Assembly (NCBI RefSeq): GCF_002556635.1
Contig: NZ_MWMO01000012.1
Coordinates: 80,461-144,460, forward strand
Source: Novosphingobium sp. PC22D
GTDB taxonomy: Bacteria > Pseudomonadota > Alphaproteobacteria > Sphingomonadales > Sphingomonadaceae
Length of the DNA stretch: 64,000 nucleotides
Direction: 5' to 3'
The translations under genes were made by a program, and so were the position numbers. The notes under the pieces are model-generated. The model saw only the letters and a program-made list of their open reading frames with translations. It had not been told where the DNA came from and did not search any database. Below, in pieces: positions 33,492 to 40,904 of this stretch; within the stretch, counting starts at the first letter, position 1, and every line of letters begins with the position of its first letter.

Positions 33492-34766
33492 TCAGGTCCC
33501 CTGCCCGGCCTTTACTTCCTCCCAGTCGGGATAGGGGCCGAGCCCGAACAGCAGGAAGGCGCTGAACAGCGTGAGCCCGAAACCGCCCCACAGCATCGGC
33601 GCATAGGTGCCGAAAGCATCGAAGATGGCACCGCCGAGCACCGGGCCGAGCCCCGAACCGGCCGCGATCAGGCTGGCCATGGCCCCGAAGATCGTCCCGA
33701 ACTTGCGCATGCCCGCGTAGGCGGCGGTCAGGAAGCCGACGAGTTGCAGCTTGGTCCCGCCCGCATAGCCGTTGATCATCAGCGCGGTGACGACCGCCCA
33801 GACCGGGGCGCCGGGCGTCAGCAGCAGGACGAAGCTCAGCGAGGTGGCCGCGATGGTCAGGCCGCCGACCCAGCGCGCCGCGAAGCGATCGAGCAAGGCG
33901 CCGGTGATCAGCTTGCCCGCGATGCCCGTCAGACCGGCGATACCCGCATAGGTCGAGGCGGTCGTGCGATCGACGCCCAGTTCGCTCAGGATCGGGATCT
34001 GATGCACGATCAGCGCGATGGTCGCGGTCATGATCACGAAGGTCGAGATCGAGATTCGCCACAACGCGGCACTGCGCCAGGCCTCGCGGACCGAAAGCCC
34101 CGGTACGTCGAGCAAGGGCGTCTTCGCGGCCGGATCGCGAAACGCCGCGGCGGGCGCCTTGCGCGAGGCCTCGTAGCCGTCGCGCAGCCAGATGAGGCAG
34201 AGCAGGATCGCCAGCGTGCCCCAGCCCGCGCCGAGCCAGACGAAGGCCATGCGCCAGCCGAACGCAAGGATCAGCCAGTTGGCAAGCGGAGGCGTGATCG
34301 CCTGCGCCAGCGCCGAGCCGCTCAGCACCAGTCCCAGCGCGAGCCCCCGCCCGGCATCGAAGGTGCTGTTGACCGCCGCCGTCCACACCGTCGACTTGGT
34401 CGCCAGCGCGGCGATGGCGTAGACAGTCCAGATCGCGAACCACTGGAAGGTCGAACCCGTGAGGCCGCTCAGGGAGACGATGACCAGCGCCAGAAGCACG
34501 AGCCCCGGCAGGGCCATGCGGCGCGTCCCCCACTTGTCTATGAAGATTCCGAACAGCGGCGAGAACAGGAAGGTCAGCACCGCCGCGATCGACACGCCCG
34601 AGGAAACGAGCGCGCGGCTCCAGCCGAACTCGGCGCTGATCGGCGCGATGAACAGCCCTGTCGCGGCGGTCATCACCGAAGTGAACGAAAAGCCGATCGC
34701 GGCGGCGAAAACCAGCGTCCAGTGCCGCCGGAACTCCCGCCGCGCCTGCTCCTTCCTTGCGTTCAA
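33492..34766 (-). CDS. Major facilitator superfamily transporter
   Basis: 424 residues, twelve predicted membrane helices. The loop 2-3 signature is GIFIDKWGTRRMALPGL (near 75-91), and the second half repeats it (GALLDRFAARWVGG). N-terminal RREFRRHWTLVFAAAIGFSFTSVMTAATGLFIAP and helix 5 GLVLSGSALAQAITPPLANWLI resemble monocarboxylate/oxalate-formate-like MFS carriers. It probably moves an organic acid or aromatic intermediate across the inner membrane, in keeping with the catabolic neighbours; the substrate is not assignable. Convergent with the LacI-like gene and co-directional with the frameshifted VOC gene upstream. Confidence 0.87.
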   Translation of the reverse strand: MNARKEQARREFRRHWTLVFAAAIGFSFTSVMTAATGLFIAPISAEFGWSRALVSSGVSIAAVLTFLFSPLFGIFIDKWGTRRMALPGLVLLALVIVSLSGLTGSTFQWFAIWTVYAIAALATKSTVWTAAVNSTFDAGRGLALGLVLSGSALAQAITPPLANWLILAFGWRMAFVWLGAGWGTLAILLCLIWLRDGYEASRKAPAAAFRDPAAKTPLLDVPGLSVREAWRSAALWRISISTFVIMTATIALIVHQIPILSELGVDRTTASTYAGIAGLTGIAGKLITGALLDRFAARWVGGLTIAATSLSFVLLLTPGAPVWAVVTALMINGYAGGTKLQLVGFLTAAYAGMRKFGTIFGAMASLIAAGSGLGPVLGGAIFDAFGTYAPMLWGGFGLTLFSAFLLFGLGPYPDWEEVKAGQGT

Positions 34767-34831
34767 ACTACCCCGCTCCGCGCTGCGTTGCGGGCAGGTG
34801 TCGGACTTCCGCGGTCATCTGGCCACATCGG

Positions 34832-35316
34832 TCAGGCCGCATCGGCGCGGGCCTTGAGTTCCTCGAGCGTGAAGCCGTTCGCCGGCATGCACTGCTGAAT
34901 CTCGATCACGTTGCCTTCGGGATCGTAGCCGTAGAGCGTCTTGACGTGTCCGGCATCGACCCAGTCACGCTCGTTGAAGGTCATGCCGCACTTTCTGAGG
35001 TGGGCCATGTCGGTCTCGATGTCGGTCACGTCGATGCAGAAATGGTATAGCCGCGATCGTTGGGGCGCAGCGGCCTGTCGATTTCGGGTGGCGGCGCGGC
35101 GTATTCGAACATCTCGATGTAGCATTGGCCGGCGCGCAGCATGCAGCCCTTGGCGGCCGAACCCTTGACGTCGACGATCACGTCCATGACCGGCTCGTCG
35201 GACCATGCGAAGCCATTCTCATCGACCGGCTCGAAGCCGAACGCCTCGCAATAGAAACGCTTCATTCGCTCCAGATCGCGGCAGTTCATGCCGATGTGAT
35301 GGATGCCCCGGATCAT
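34832..35316 (-). pseudogene. VOC-family dioxygenase/glyoxalase-like gene broken by a 1-base frameshift
   Basis: The first 90 or so codons from 35316 read MIRGIHHIGMNCRDLERMKRFYC... to PNDRGYT, then run into a stop at 35026. The rest of a normal VOC domain continues in another frame: YHFCIDVTDIETDMAHLRKCGM to LEELKARADAA, ending at 34832. The break is near 35043-35052 (GGCTATACCATTTC on the minus strand), where restoring one T gives a seamless GYYHFCIDV. The total of 485 bases is one short of a 161-residue frame. His and Glu positions of the metal site (HHIG, YHFC, NVIEIQ) are present once joined. Either a recent pseudogene or a sequencing error. Confidence 0.82.
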
Positions 35317-35530
35317 GCGCACGTCTCCCGAATTGATTTTGCCCGAGTATCTCCGAGACGGTGATCCGAAGCAATGGCGCCGGCTTGACCCCTTGGGCCG
35401 AGGACCGATACCGAACGCGCACCATTTCCGCGATTGGCCGCGAGCATGCGAACCGGCCCCCAACCTGTCATTCGCCGGCATGCCCTCGCGCGGCGCGTCC
35501 CGGTCACGGCGTGCGACGATCGGGCCAGAA

Positions 35531-36325
35531 TCACCCCTCGTCCGGCTCGACCCACTTGGTGCGGGTGACACGCGGGCTGAGGTACTTGGTCGCGGTCCAG
35601 CCGCCGTCGACGACGATAGACTGGCCGTTGATCATCTCGCTGCCAGGCAGGCAGAGGAACGCGATGACGCTGGCGATGTCGTCGGGCTCGGCGAGCCGGG
35701 GATAAGGCGTCGTCTCGACGTTGATCCGCTTGAAAGCCTCGTCCTCGAAGCGATGCGCGACCATCTCGGTTCGCGTGACACCGGGCGCGACGCAGTTCGA
35801 GCGGATGCCGCGCGGGCCGTATTCGCAGGCCATGTGCTCGGTCAGCGACTTGAGGCCACCCTTCGCCGCCGAATAGGCGCCCCCGCGCCGCCCGCCGATA
35901 TGCGCGAACGTGGAGGTGACGTTGACCACGCTCGCGCCCTCGCCGAGATGGGGAATGACGTCGCGGCAGAGCCGGAACGGCGCGACCAGCATGACGTCGA
36001 GGAAGCCGTCGAGCGTCTCGTCGTCGGTCTCGTCGAGCGGCTTGGGGCTGCCCACGCCCGCGTTGTTGACCAAGCAGTCGATCCGTCCGAAGCGGGCCAG
36101 GGTCTGCTCGACGATCCGGCCCGGCGCGGCCGGATCGGTGACGTCGGCCGAGATCGCGAGCACCCTGTCGGGATCACCGATCTCCGCCTCCAGCGTCGCC
36201 AGCTTGTCCTTGCTGCGGCCCACGCCGACGATGGCCATGCCGTCCGCGGCGAGCAGCTTGGCGGTCGCCAGGCCGATGCCGCTGCCAGCGCCGGTGATGA
36301 TCGCGACTTTCATTGCTTCGTTCAC
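35531..36325 (-). CDS. Short-chain dehydrogenase/reductase
   Basis: 264 residues (an ATG 12 bases in, at MKVAIIT, is also possible). Classical SDR: TGAGSGIGLAT (residues 11-21), D in ISADVTDPAAPG, NNAG (near 92-95), and catalytic YSAAKGG (near 159) after NVTSTFAHIGG. The C-terminal GSEMINGQSIVVDGGWTATKYL is normal. Probably oxidises an alcohol in the pathway of the surrounding genes. A VOC gene lies 13 bases upstream (36339) on the same strand, so the two are likely co-transcribed; the VOC pseudogene follows downstream after 214 bases without a gene. Confidence 0.88.
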   Translation of the reverse strand: MNEAMKVAIITGAGSGIGLATAKLLAADGMAIVGVGRSKDKLATLEAEIGDPDRVLAISADVTDPAAPGRIVEQTLARFGRIDCLVNNAGVGSPKPLDETDDETLDGFLDVMLVAPFRLCRDVIPHLGEGASVVNVTSTFAHIGGRRGGAYSAAKGGLKSLTEHMACEYGPRGIRSNCVAPGVTRTEMVAHRFEDEAFKRINVETTPYPRLAEPDDIASVIAFLCLPGSEMINGQSIVVDGGWTATKYLSPRVTRTKWVEPDEG

Positions 36326-36338
36326 GCCGCTCTCCGCC

Positions 36339-36725
36339 TCAGGCTTCGGGACCGGTGCGGTAGGCGCACAGCTTGTTGCCGTCGAGATCGCGGAAATAAC
36401 AGCCGAAGAAGCCGCCTTCCGGCCCGCGCCAGCCCGGCGCGCCTTCGTCCTTGCCGCCCAGTTCGAGCGCCTTGTCGTACATCGCGCGGATCAGATCAGG
36501 AGTGTCGAGCAGGAACGAGATCATGGTTCCGTTGCCGACGGTCGCCGGCTCTCCGTTGAAGGGGGCGACGACGCCGAACATCGGCTTGTCGGGCGCCGCG
36601 CCGTAGACGCGGCCGCCGCTGGGATGATCGAAGACCTTGCCGGCGCCGATCACCGGCATCAGCGCATCGTAGAATTCCAGGGCCCTGGGCAAGTCGTTGC
36701 TGCCGACGAGCGCGTATCCGATCAT
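36339..36725 (-). CDS. VOC-superfamily (glyoxalase/bleomycin-resistance-like) protein
   Basis: 128 residues, one VOC domain: IGYALVGSNDLPRALEFYDALMPVIGAGKVFDHPSGGRVYG, then the second module ATVGNGTMISFLLDTPDLIRAMYDKALELGGKDEGAPGWRGPEGGFFGCYFRDLDGNKLCAYR. The YFRDLDGNKLCAY ending is the family's characteristic GN.le..; a metal-binding His at the N-terminus is replaced by Tyr (GYAL), so metal dependence is doubtful. Usually stress- or detoxification-related, but could be catabolic here. First gene of the minus unit with the SDR; divergent from a CoA-transferase gene over 191 bases, which include the small palindrome CAACACTGTTG (36819-36829). Confidence 0.8.
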   Translation of the reverse strand: MIGYALVGSNDLPRALEFYDALMPVIGAGKVFDHPSGGRVYGAAPDKPMFGVVAPFNGEPATVGNGTMISFLLDTPDLIRAMYDKALELGGKDEGAPGWRGPEGGFFGCYFRDLDGNKLCAYRTGPEA

Positions 36726-36916
36726 GTCTCTCTCCTCGCTGTGCCCGGGCTGGGCCGGGCACGGTTCGCGTCGCGGTCATAGCCACGGCGGCGCCCCCGT
36801 GTCGAGGCATTCAATGGACAACACTGTTGCGCAGAACCCCTTCACCGGCGCGGAAAGGCGGTATAGGGACACGGGCGAATCCAAGGGGCACGAGATTGGC
36901 GGAGAGGATCGCGACG

Positions 36917-38152
36917 ATGAGCAAGAGCGCACTGGACGGAATCCGGGTTATCGACATGAGCCGGGTCTTCGCCGCGCCGGTCGGCGCGCAGATCCTGGGC
37001 GACCTGGGCGCCGACGTGATCAAGCTCGAGCGCCCCGGCGTCGGCGACGACGGGCGCGGCTACGGCACCGCCTGGGTCGAGGGCAAGGACGGCATCGAGA
37101 CTCGCCAGTCGAGCTTCTTCACCGTCTCCAACCGCAACAAGCGCTCGGTCACGCTCAACCACACCAAGCCCGAGGGCCAGGAGATCGTGCGCAAGCTGGT
37201 CGAGAGCGCGGATGTGCTGATCGAGAACTACAAGGTCGGCGACCTCGCGCGCTTCGGGCTCGATTACGAGAGCCTGAAAGAGATCAACCCGCGGCTGATC
37301 TATTGTTCGGTGACGGGCTTCGGCCAGACCGGCCCGATGGCGGCGCTGCCGGGCTACGACGGTCTGTTCCAGGCGACCGGCGGGATGATGGCGGTGACCG
37401 GCATTCCCGATGGCCAGCCGGGCGCGGGTCCGCTCAAGGCGGGGCCGAGCCTCGTCGACTTCATCACCGGCCACAACACCGCGCTCGCGATCATGGGCGC
37501 GCTGCTCTACCGCGCGCAGTCGGGCGAAGGACAGTACATCGACATCGCGCTGCTCGACACCTCGGTGGCGATGGTCAGCCACATCATGCAGGACTACCTG
37601 ATCTCGGGCGTGCCCCCGCAGCGGCTCGGCAACGGCGGCAACGGCGGTGGTCCTGCCGACCTCATCTACTGCTCGGACGGGATCATCTATCTCACCGCCG
37701 GCACCGACGAGCACTATCGCCGGCTGACCGTGCTGATGGAGCAGCCCGAGCTGTTCACCGATCCGCGCTTCGATTCCAACTTCAAGCGCGGCAAGACCAA
37801 CCGCGCCGAATTGATGGACATCATCAACGCATGGAGCCGTCAGTTCACCCAGGCCGAAGTGCAGGCCAAGCTCGACGGCGCGGGCATTCCGGCCGCAAGG
37901 TACAACGAATTGCCCGACGTCTGGGAGGACGAGCAGGTCCAGTACCGCGAACTGCGCGCGCGCACCCCGCACGCCTTCGCGGCAGCGGGCTACGTCGATC
38001 TCATCCGCAGCCCGCTCGCGCAGATGTCGGCCAGCCCGGCAACGATCCGCCTGGCGCCGCCGATGCTGGGCGAGCACACAGACGAAGTGCTGGGCGAACT
38101 CGGCTACGACGAGGCAGGCATCGCCGCGCTGCGCGAAGCGAAGATCGTCTGA
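36917..38152 (+). CDS. Family III CoA-transferase (CaiB/BaiF), third copy
   Basis: 411 residues from ATG 36917 (GGCGGAGAGGATCGC upstream). The family core is complete: LDGIRVIDMSRVFAAPVGAQILGDLGADVIKLERPG, NRNKRSVTLNHTKPEGQEIVRKLV, ENYKVGDLARFGLDYESLKEINPRLIYCSVTGFGQTGPMA, then AGPSLVDFITGHNTALAIM with the probable catalytic Asp near residue 178, and SGEGQYIDIALLDTSVAM. This is the most typical of the three CoA-transferases in the window, close to formyl-CoA and succinyl-CoA:acid transferases. It is a separate transcription unit, with minus-strand genes on both sides. Confidence 0.9.
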   Translation: MSKSALDGIRVIDMSRVFAAPVGAQILGDLGADVIKLERPGVGDDGRGYGTAWVEGKDGIETRQSSFFTVSNRNKRSVTLNHTKPEGQEIVRKLVESADVLIENYKVGDLARFGLDYESLKEINPRLIYCSVTGFGQTGPMAALPGYDGLFQATGGMMAVTGIPDGQPGAGPLKAGPSLVDFITGHNTALAIMGALLYRAQSGEGQYIDIALLDTSVAMVSHIMQDYLISGVPPQRLGNGGNGGGPADLIYCSDGIIYLTAGTDEHYRRLTVLMEQPELFTDPRFDSNFKRGKTNRAELMDIINAWSRQFTQAEVQAKLDGAGIPAARYNELPDVWEDEQVQYRELRARTPHAFAAAGYVDLIRSPLAQMSASPATIRLAPPMLGEHTDEVLGELGYDEAGIAALREAKIV

Positions 38153-38182
38153 GGGAAGGCCGCCCGGCCAGCCCGAAGCGGT

Positions 38183-38644
38183 TCAACCGGCCGCCGTCGC
38201 AGCGTCGGCCGCCTCGGCGATCCACTTTCCGCTGTCGGTCGCCTGCTCGTAGATGTCGAGATGGACGATGCGGGCGTCCCCATCGAAGCGGTAGACCGCG
38301 ATCACGTTCTTGCGGATGAAGGTGTCGCCACGCCAGTGGCGTTCCTCGATCTCCTGGAACACGCTGTCACCCGCCTCGGTGACGCGGTACTCGGTCATCT
38401 CGAAGCGCGTGCCGCCCTTGGCCCAACCGGTGAGGAAAGCGCGGTACTGGTCCCAGTCGAGCTCCTCGAGATAGGCGCCCACGCGTTTGAAGCGATCCAC
38501 CGCGACGAACTCGGCGACCGGAGCCCAGTCCTCGGGCGAGCTGACGCCCGCCGCGAGCACGCGCCCCTGCGCCGCGACGAAGGCCCTGACCGCTTGCGTG
38601 AGCGGACCGGGTTCGCTGCTTATATCGGTCGCTGTCGTCTGCAT
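38183..38644 (-). CDS. NTF2/SnoaL-like domain protein
   Basis: 153 residues. The central part (DWAPVAEFVAVDRFKRVGAYLEELDWDQYRAFLTGWAKGGTRFEMTEYRVTEAGDSVFQEIEERH) has the cone-shaped alpha/beta NTF2-like fold of limonene-epoxide hydrolase, ketosteroid isomerase and SnoaL cyclases. Trp/Tyr/Asp positions line a possible pocket, but catalytic residues cannot be assigned. Such proteins act as isomerases or hydratases of terpenoid or steroid intermediates in similar neighbourhoods. The gene is convergent with the CoA-transferase and lies 42 bases upstream of the enoyl-CoA hydratase's stop side; the three minus-strand genes 38183-40463 may form a unit. Confidence 0.72.
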   Translation of the reverse strand: MQTTATDISSEPGPLTQAVRAFVAAQGRVLAAGVSSPEDWAPVAEFVAVDRFKRVGAYLEELDWDQYRAFLTGWAKGGTRFEMTEYRVTEAGDSVFQEIEERHWRGDTFIRKNVIAVYRFDGDARIVHLDIYEQATDSGKWIAEAADAATAAG

Positions 38645-38685
38645 GCCCCCTCCCCCAAAGGCCGCGCGGGATACCTGACCGCCGA

Positions 38686-39468
38686 TCAGGTCCCCTTGAA
38701 CACGGGCTTGCGCTTTTCGCCGAAGGCGGTGACGCCTTCGATGAAGTCGTCGCTGCGCCCCGCCGCGCGCTGCATGCGGCGTTCGGTGTCGATCGCGGCC
38801 TCGAAGCTGCCGTCGAGCGCGTCCCAGGCCATGCGCTTCATCATGCCGAGCGAGCGCGGCCCCGCCGCAAGCTCGCGCGCCATCGCCATGGACGCGTCTT
38901 CGAGATCGTCATCCGCGACGACCTTGGTCGCAAGCCCCCAATCGAGAGCCTTCGCAGCCGAAAGCTTCTCGCCCAGCAGCATGAGCTGCATCGCCCGCAC
39001 GCGGCCGACCGCGCGGCTCAGCAGCCAGGTCGCGCCGCCGTCCGGAACGAGGCCGACGTGGCGGAAGGCAAGATAGAAATAAGCGCCCTCGCCCATCACG
39101 ACGATGTCGCCCGCCGCCGCGAGGCCGGCGCCGTAACCCGCCGCAGCGCCACGAATCGACGTGACGACCGGCATCTCGATCTGCTTGATGGCGACCAGCA
39201 CGGCGTTGAGCGAGAGTTCGAGCTGCTCGCCGAAATCGCGGCGCGGATCACCGAGGATCTTCGCCGCGGCACCGAGATTTCCACCGGAACAGAATGCCTT
39301 GCCCTCGCCGGTCAGCAACACCGCGCGCGCCTCGGCCGAGGCGCGGTCGAAGGCATCGACGAGTTCGAAGCCCATGTCGGGGTTCGCCGCGTTCATCGTC
39401 TTGGGATCGTCCATCGCGATCCGTGCGACCCCGTCGGTCAGGGCATAGGTGATCCACTTGTAGTCCAT
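38686..39468 (-). CDS. Enoyl-CoA hydratase/isomerase
   Basis: 260 residues from MDYKWITYALTDG; a longer frame to 39561 has no homologous start. Crotonase fold with ARIAMDDPKTMNAANPDMGF, FCSGGNLGAAAKI (oxyanion loop where the usual AGxDL is GGNL), SIRGAAAGYGAGLAAAGDIVVMGEGAYFYLAFRHVGLVPDGGATWLLSRAVG (second loop), and a normal C-terminal helix (EGVTAFGEKRKPVFKGT). The loop has an Asp (LVPDGGA) in place of the usual catalytic Glu, as in some isomerases and dehalogenases. A 2,3-dehydro or ring-opening role is possible. It follows the nitronate monooxygenase gene by 14 bases on the minus strand. Confidence 0.88.
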   Translation of the reverse strand: MDYKWITYALTDGVARIAMDDPKTMNAANPDMGFELVDAFDRASAEARAVLLTGEGKAFCSGGNLGAAAKILGDPRRDFGEQLELSLNAVLVAIKQIEMPVVTSIRGAAAGYGAGLAAAGDIVVMGEGAYFYLAFRHVGLVPDGGATWLLSRAVGRVRAMQLMLLGEKLSAAKALDWGLATKVVADDDLEDASMAMARELAAGPRSLGMMKRMAWDALDGSFEAAIDTERRMQRAAGRSDDFIEGVTAFGEKRKPVFKGT

Positions 39469-39482
39469 CTGTTTCGCTCCGT

Positions 39483-40463
39483 TCAGGCCAGCATTCCGCC
39501 GAGACGCGATGTGACGATCTCGCGCGCCTCGCCGACGATGCGCTCGATGAGTTCCTGGCAAGTGGGAATGTCGTGGATCAGGCCCTGCACCATGCCCGCC
39601 CAGAAGATGCCGGCATCGACATCGCCGTTCTTGAGCATCTCGCGGCCGACCGCCCCGGCGACGAGGTGCTTGATGTCCTCGAACTCGGAATCGGGCCGCG
39701 CCGAGATCTCGACGACCTTGTCCGAGACCGAGTTCTTGCCGACCCGCGCGGTGTTCTTGAACTTGCGGAAGATGAGGTTGGTGCCGCGCTCGTCGTTACC
39801 GACGTAGAGCGCCTTGATGTTGTCGTGGATCGGCGCTTCCTTGGTGGCGCAGAAACGCGTGCCCATGTTGATGCCCTCTGCCCCCAGCGCCAGCGCCGCC
39901 GCGAGCCCGCGGCCGTCGCCGAAACCGCCCGAGGCAAGCATCGGGATCTTCACCTTGTCCGCCGCCGCGGGGATCAGGATCAGCCCCGGGATATCGTCCT
40001 CGCCGGGGTGGCCGGCGCATTCGAAGCCGTCGATCGAGATCACGTCGCAGCCGTGCCGTTCGGCCGAGAGCGCGTGGCGCACCGCGGTGCACTTGTGCAG
40101 GATCTTGATCCCGTGCGGCTTGGCCATTTCCCAGATCTCGCGCACCTGCTGGGTGCCCGCCGTCTCGAAGATCTTCACCCCGCCGTCGATCGCCGCCTTG
40201 GCGTAGCCGGCGTAGTCGGGCGGCAGGATCGTTGGCAGCACGGTGATGTTCACCGCGAAGGGCTTGTCGGTCATCGACCGGCAGCGCTCGATCTCCTCGC
40301 GCAGCGCCTCCGGGCTCGGCTGCGTCAGCGCCGTCAGAGTGCCGAGACCGCCGGCATTCGAGACCGCGCTCGCGAGTTCAGCAAGGCCCACGCCTTGCAT
40401 GCCGCCCTGAACGATGGGGTGCTCGATCTCGAGCATTTCGGTGATGCGGGTCTTGAATGCCAT
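39483..40463 (-). CDS. Nitronate monooxygenase / FMN-dependent enoyl-reductase-like protein
   Basis: 326 residues of the NMO/2-nitropropane-dioxygenase family. FMN TIM barrel: HPIVQGGMQGVGLAELASAVSNAGGLGTLTA (near 14-44), CDVISIDGFECAGHPGEDDI with the likely catalytic His (near 146), then PMLASGGFGDGRGLAAALALGAEGINMGTRFCATKEA. The same fold is used by FabK enoyl reductases and by trans-2-enoyl reductases in catabolic clusters; the assigned name is the family name, not a tested activity. It probably reduces or oxidises an unsaturated or nitro-substituted intermediate. First gene of the small minus unit (39483, 38686, 38183). Confidence 0.84.
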   Translation of the reverse strand: MAFKTRITEMLEIEHPIVQGGMQGVGLAELASAVSNAGGLGTLTALTQPSPEALREEIERCRSMTDKPFAVNITVLPTILPPDYAGYAKAAIDGGVKIFETAGTQQVREIWEMAKPHGIKILHKCTAVRHALSAERHGCDVISIDGFECAGHPGEDDIPGLILIPAAADKVKIPMLASGGFGDGRGLAAALALGAEGINMGTRFCATKEAPIHDNIKALYVGNDERGTNLIFRKFKNTARVGKNSVSDKVVEISARPDSEFEDIKHLVAGAVGREMLKNGDVDAGIFWAGMVQGLIHDIPTCQELIERIVGEAREIVTSRLGGMLA

Positions 40464-40480
40464 TGCGGTCTCCTGGTTGT

Positions 40481-40588
40481 TCAGGCCGGAACTTCATCGA
40501 ATGGCATGCCTTTGTCGGGACGGCGGCCCTGCGGCAAGCCCAGAATCTTCTCGGCGATGGTGTTGAGCGGCATTTCCCCGGCAGCACC
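40481..40588 (-). pseudogene. C-terminal stump of an acyl-CoA dehydrogenase gene
   Basis: About 35 codons before the stop at 40481 read GAAGEMPLNTIAEKILGLPQ then GRRPDKGMPFDEV, the conserved tail of FadE-type acyl-CoA dehydrogenases (usually GGxxEIxRNIIAExxLGLPREP..DK..PF). Nothing further upstream in this frame, or in the others, resembles the rest of that ~400-residue protein. The frame stays open to 40969 but is not family-like. A deletion that removed the body of the gene is the likeliest explanation. The remainder of 40589-40904 has no gene I can support except the operator-like repeat below. Confidence 0.55.
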
Positions 40589-40860
40589 GGCGATGCGCAA
40601 GCACGGAGCGGCGAACACGCGGCCGCCCTGCACGCCGGTCGTCGGCCGCGCGTCGTCATGAAGCACCGGAACGTCCTCCCTCGCCGCCGGGCTAGGCGAT
40701 GGCGGCGCCGCCATCAAGCGCGCACCCGCATGCTTGCGGCCAGCGCGTTTGTCTGCGCGGGCAGCTCCGCATCGGTGCTGCCGCCACAAACAAGGCCAAC
40801 AACCGCACCAGCGATACAGCCTGCGGCTCAGGCCATTGCACGGTCGCCCCGGTGCTGTAC

Positions 40861-40880
40861 TCTTGTTCAGTATAACAAGA
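40861..40880. promoter_or_regulatory. Inverted repeat TCTTGTT-N6-AACAAGA before the second Rieske gene
   Basis: Seven-base perfect arms (40861-40867, 40874-40880) around CAGTAT, ending 24 bases before the GTG start at 40905. AT-rich in a GC-rich setting; the arrangement is that of a TetR- or LysR-type dimeric operator or overlaps the core promoter. No regulator gene is adjacent. Confidence 0.5.
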
Positions 40881-40904
40881 CTCGCGTTCCAGAGAGGTGT
40901 GAGA

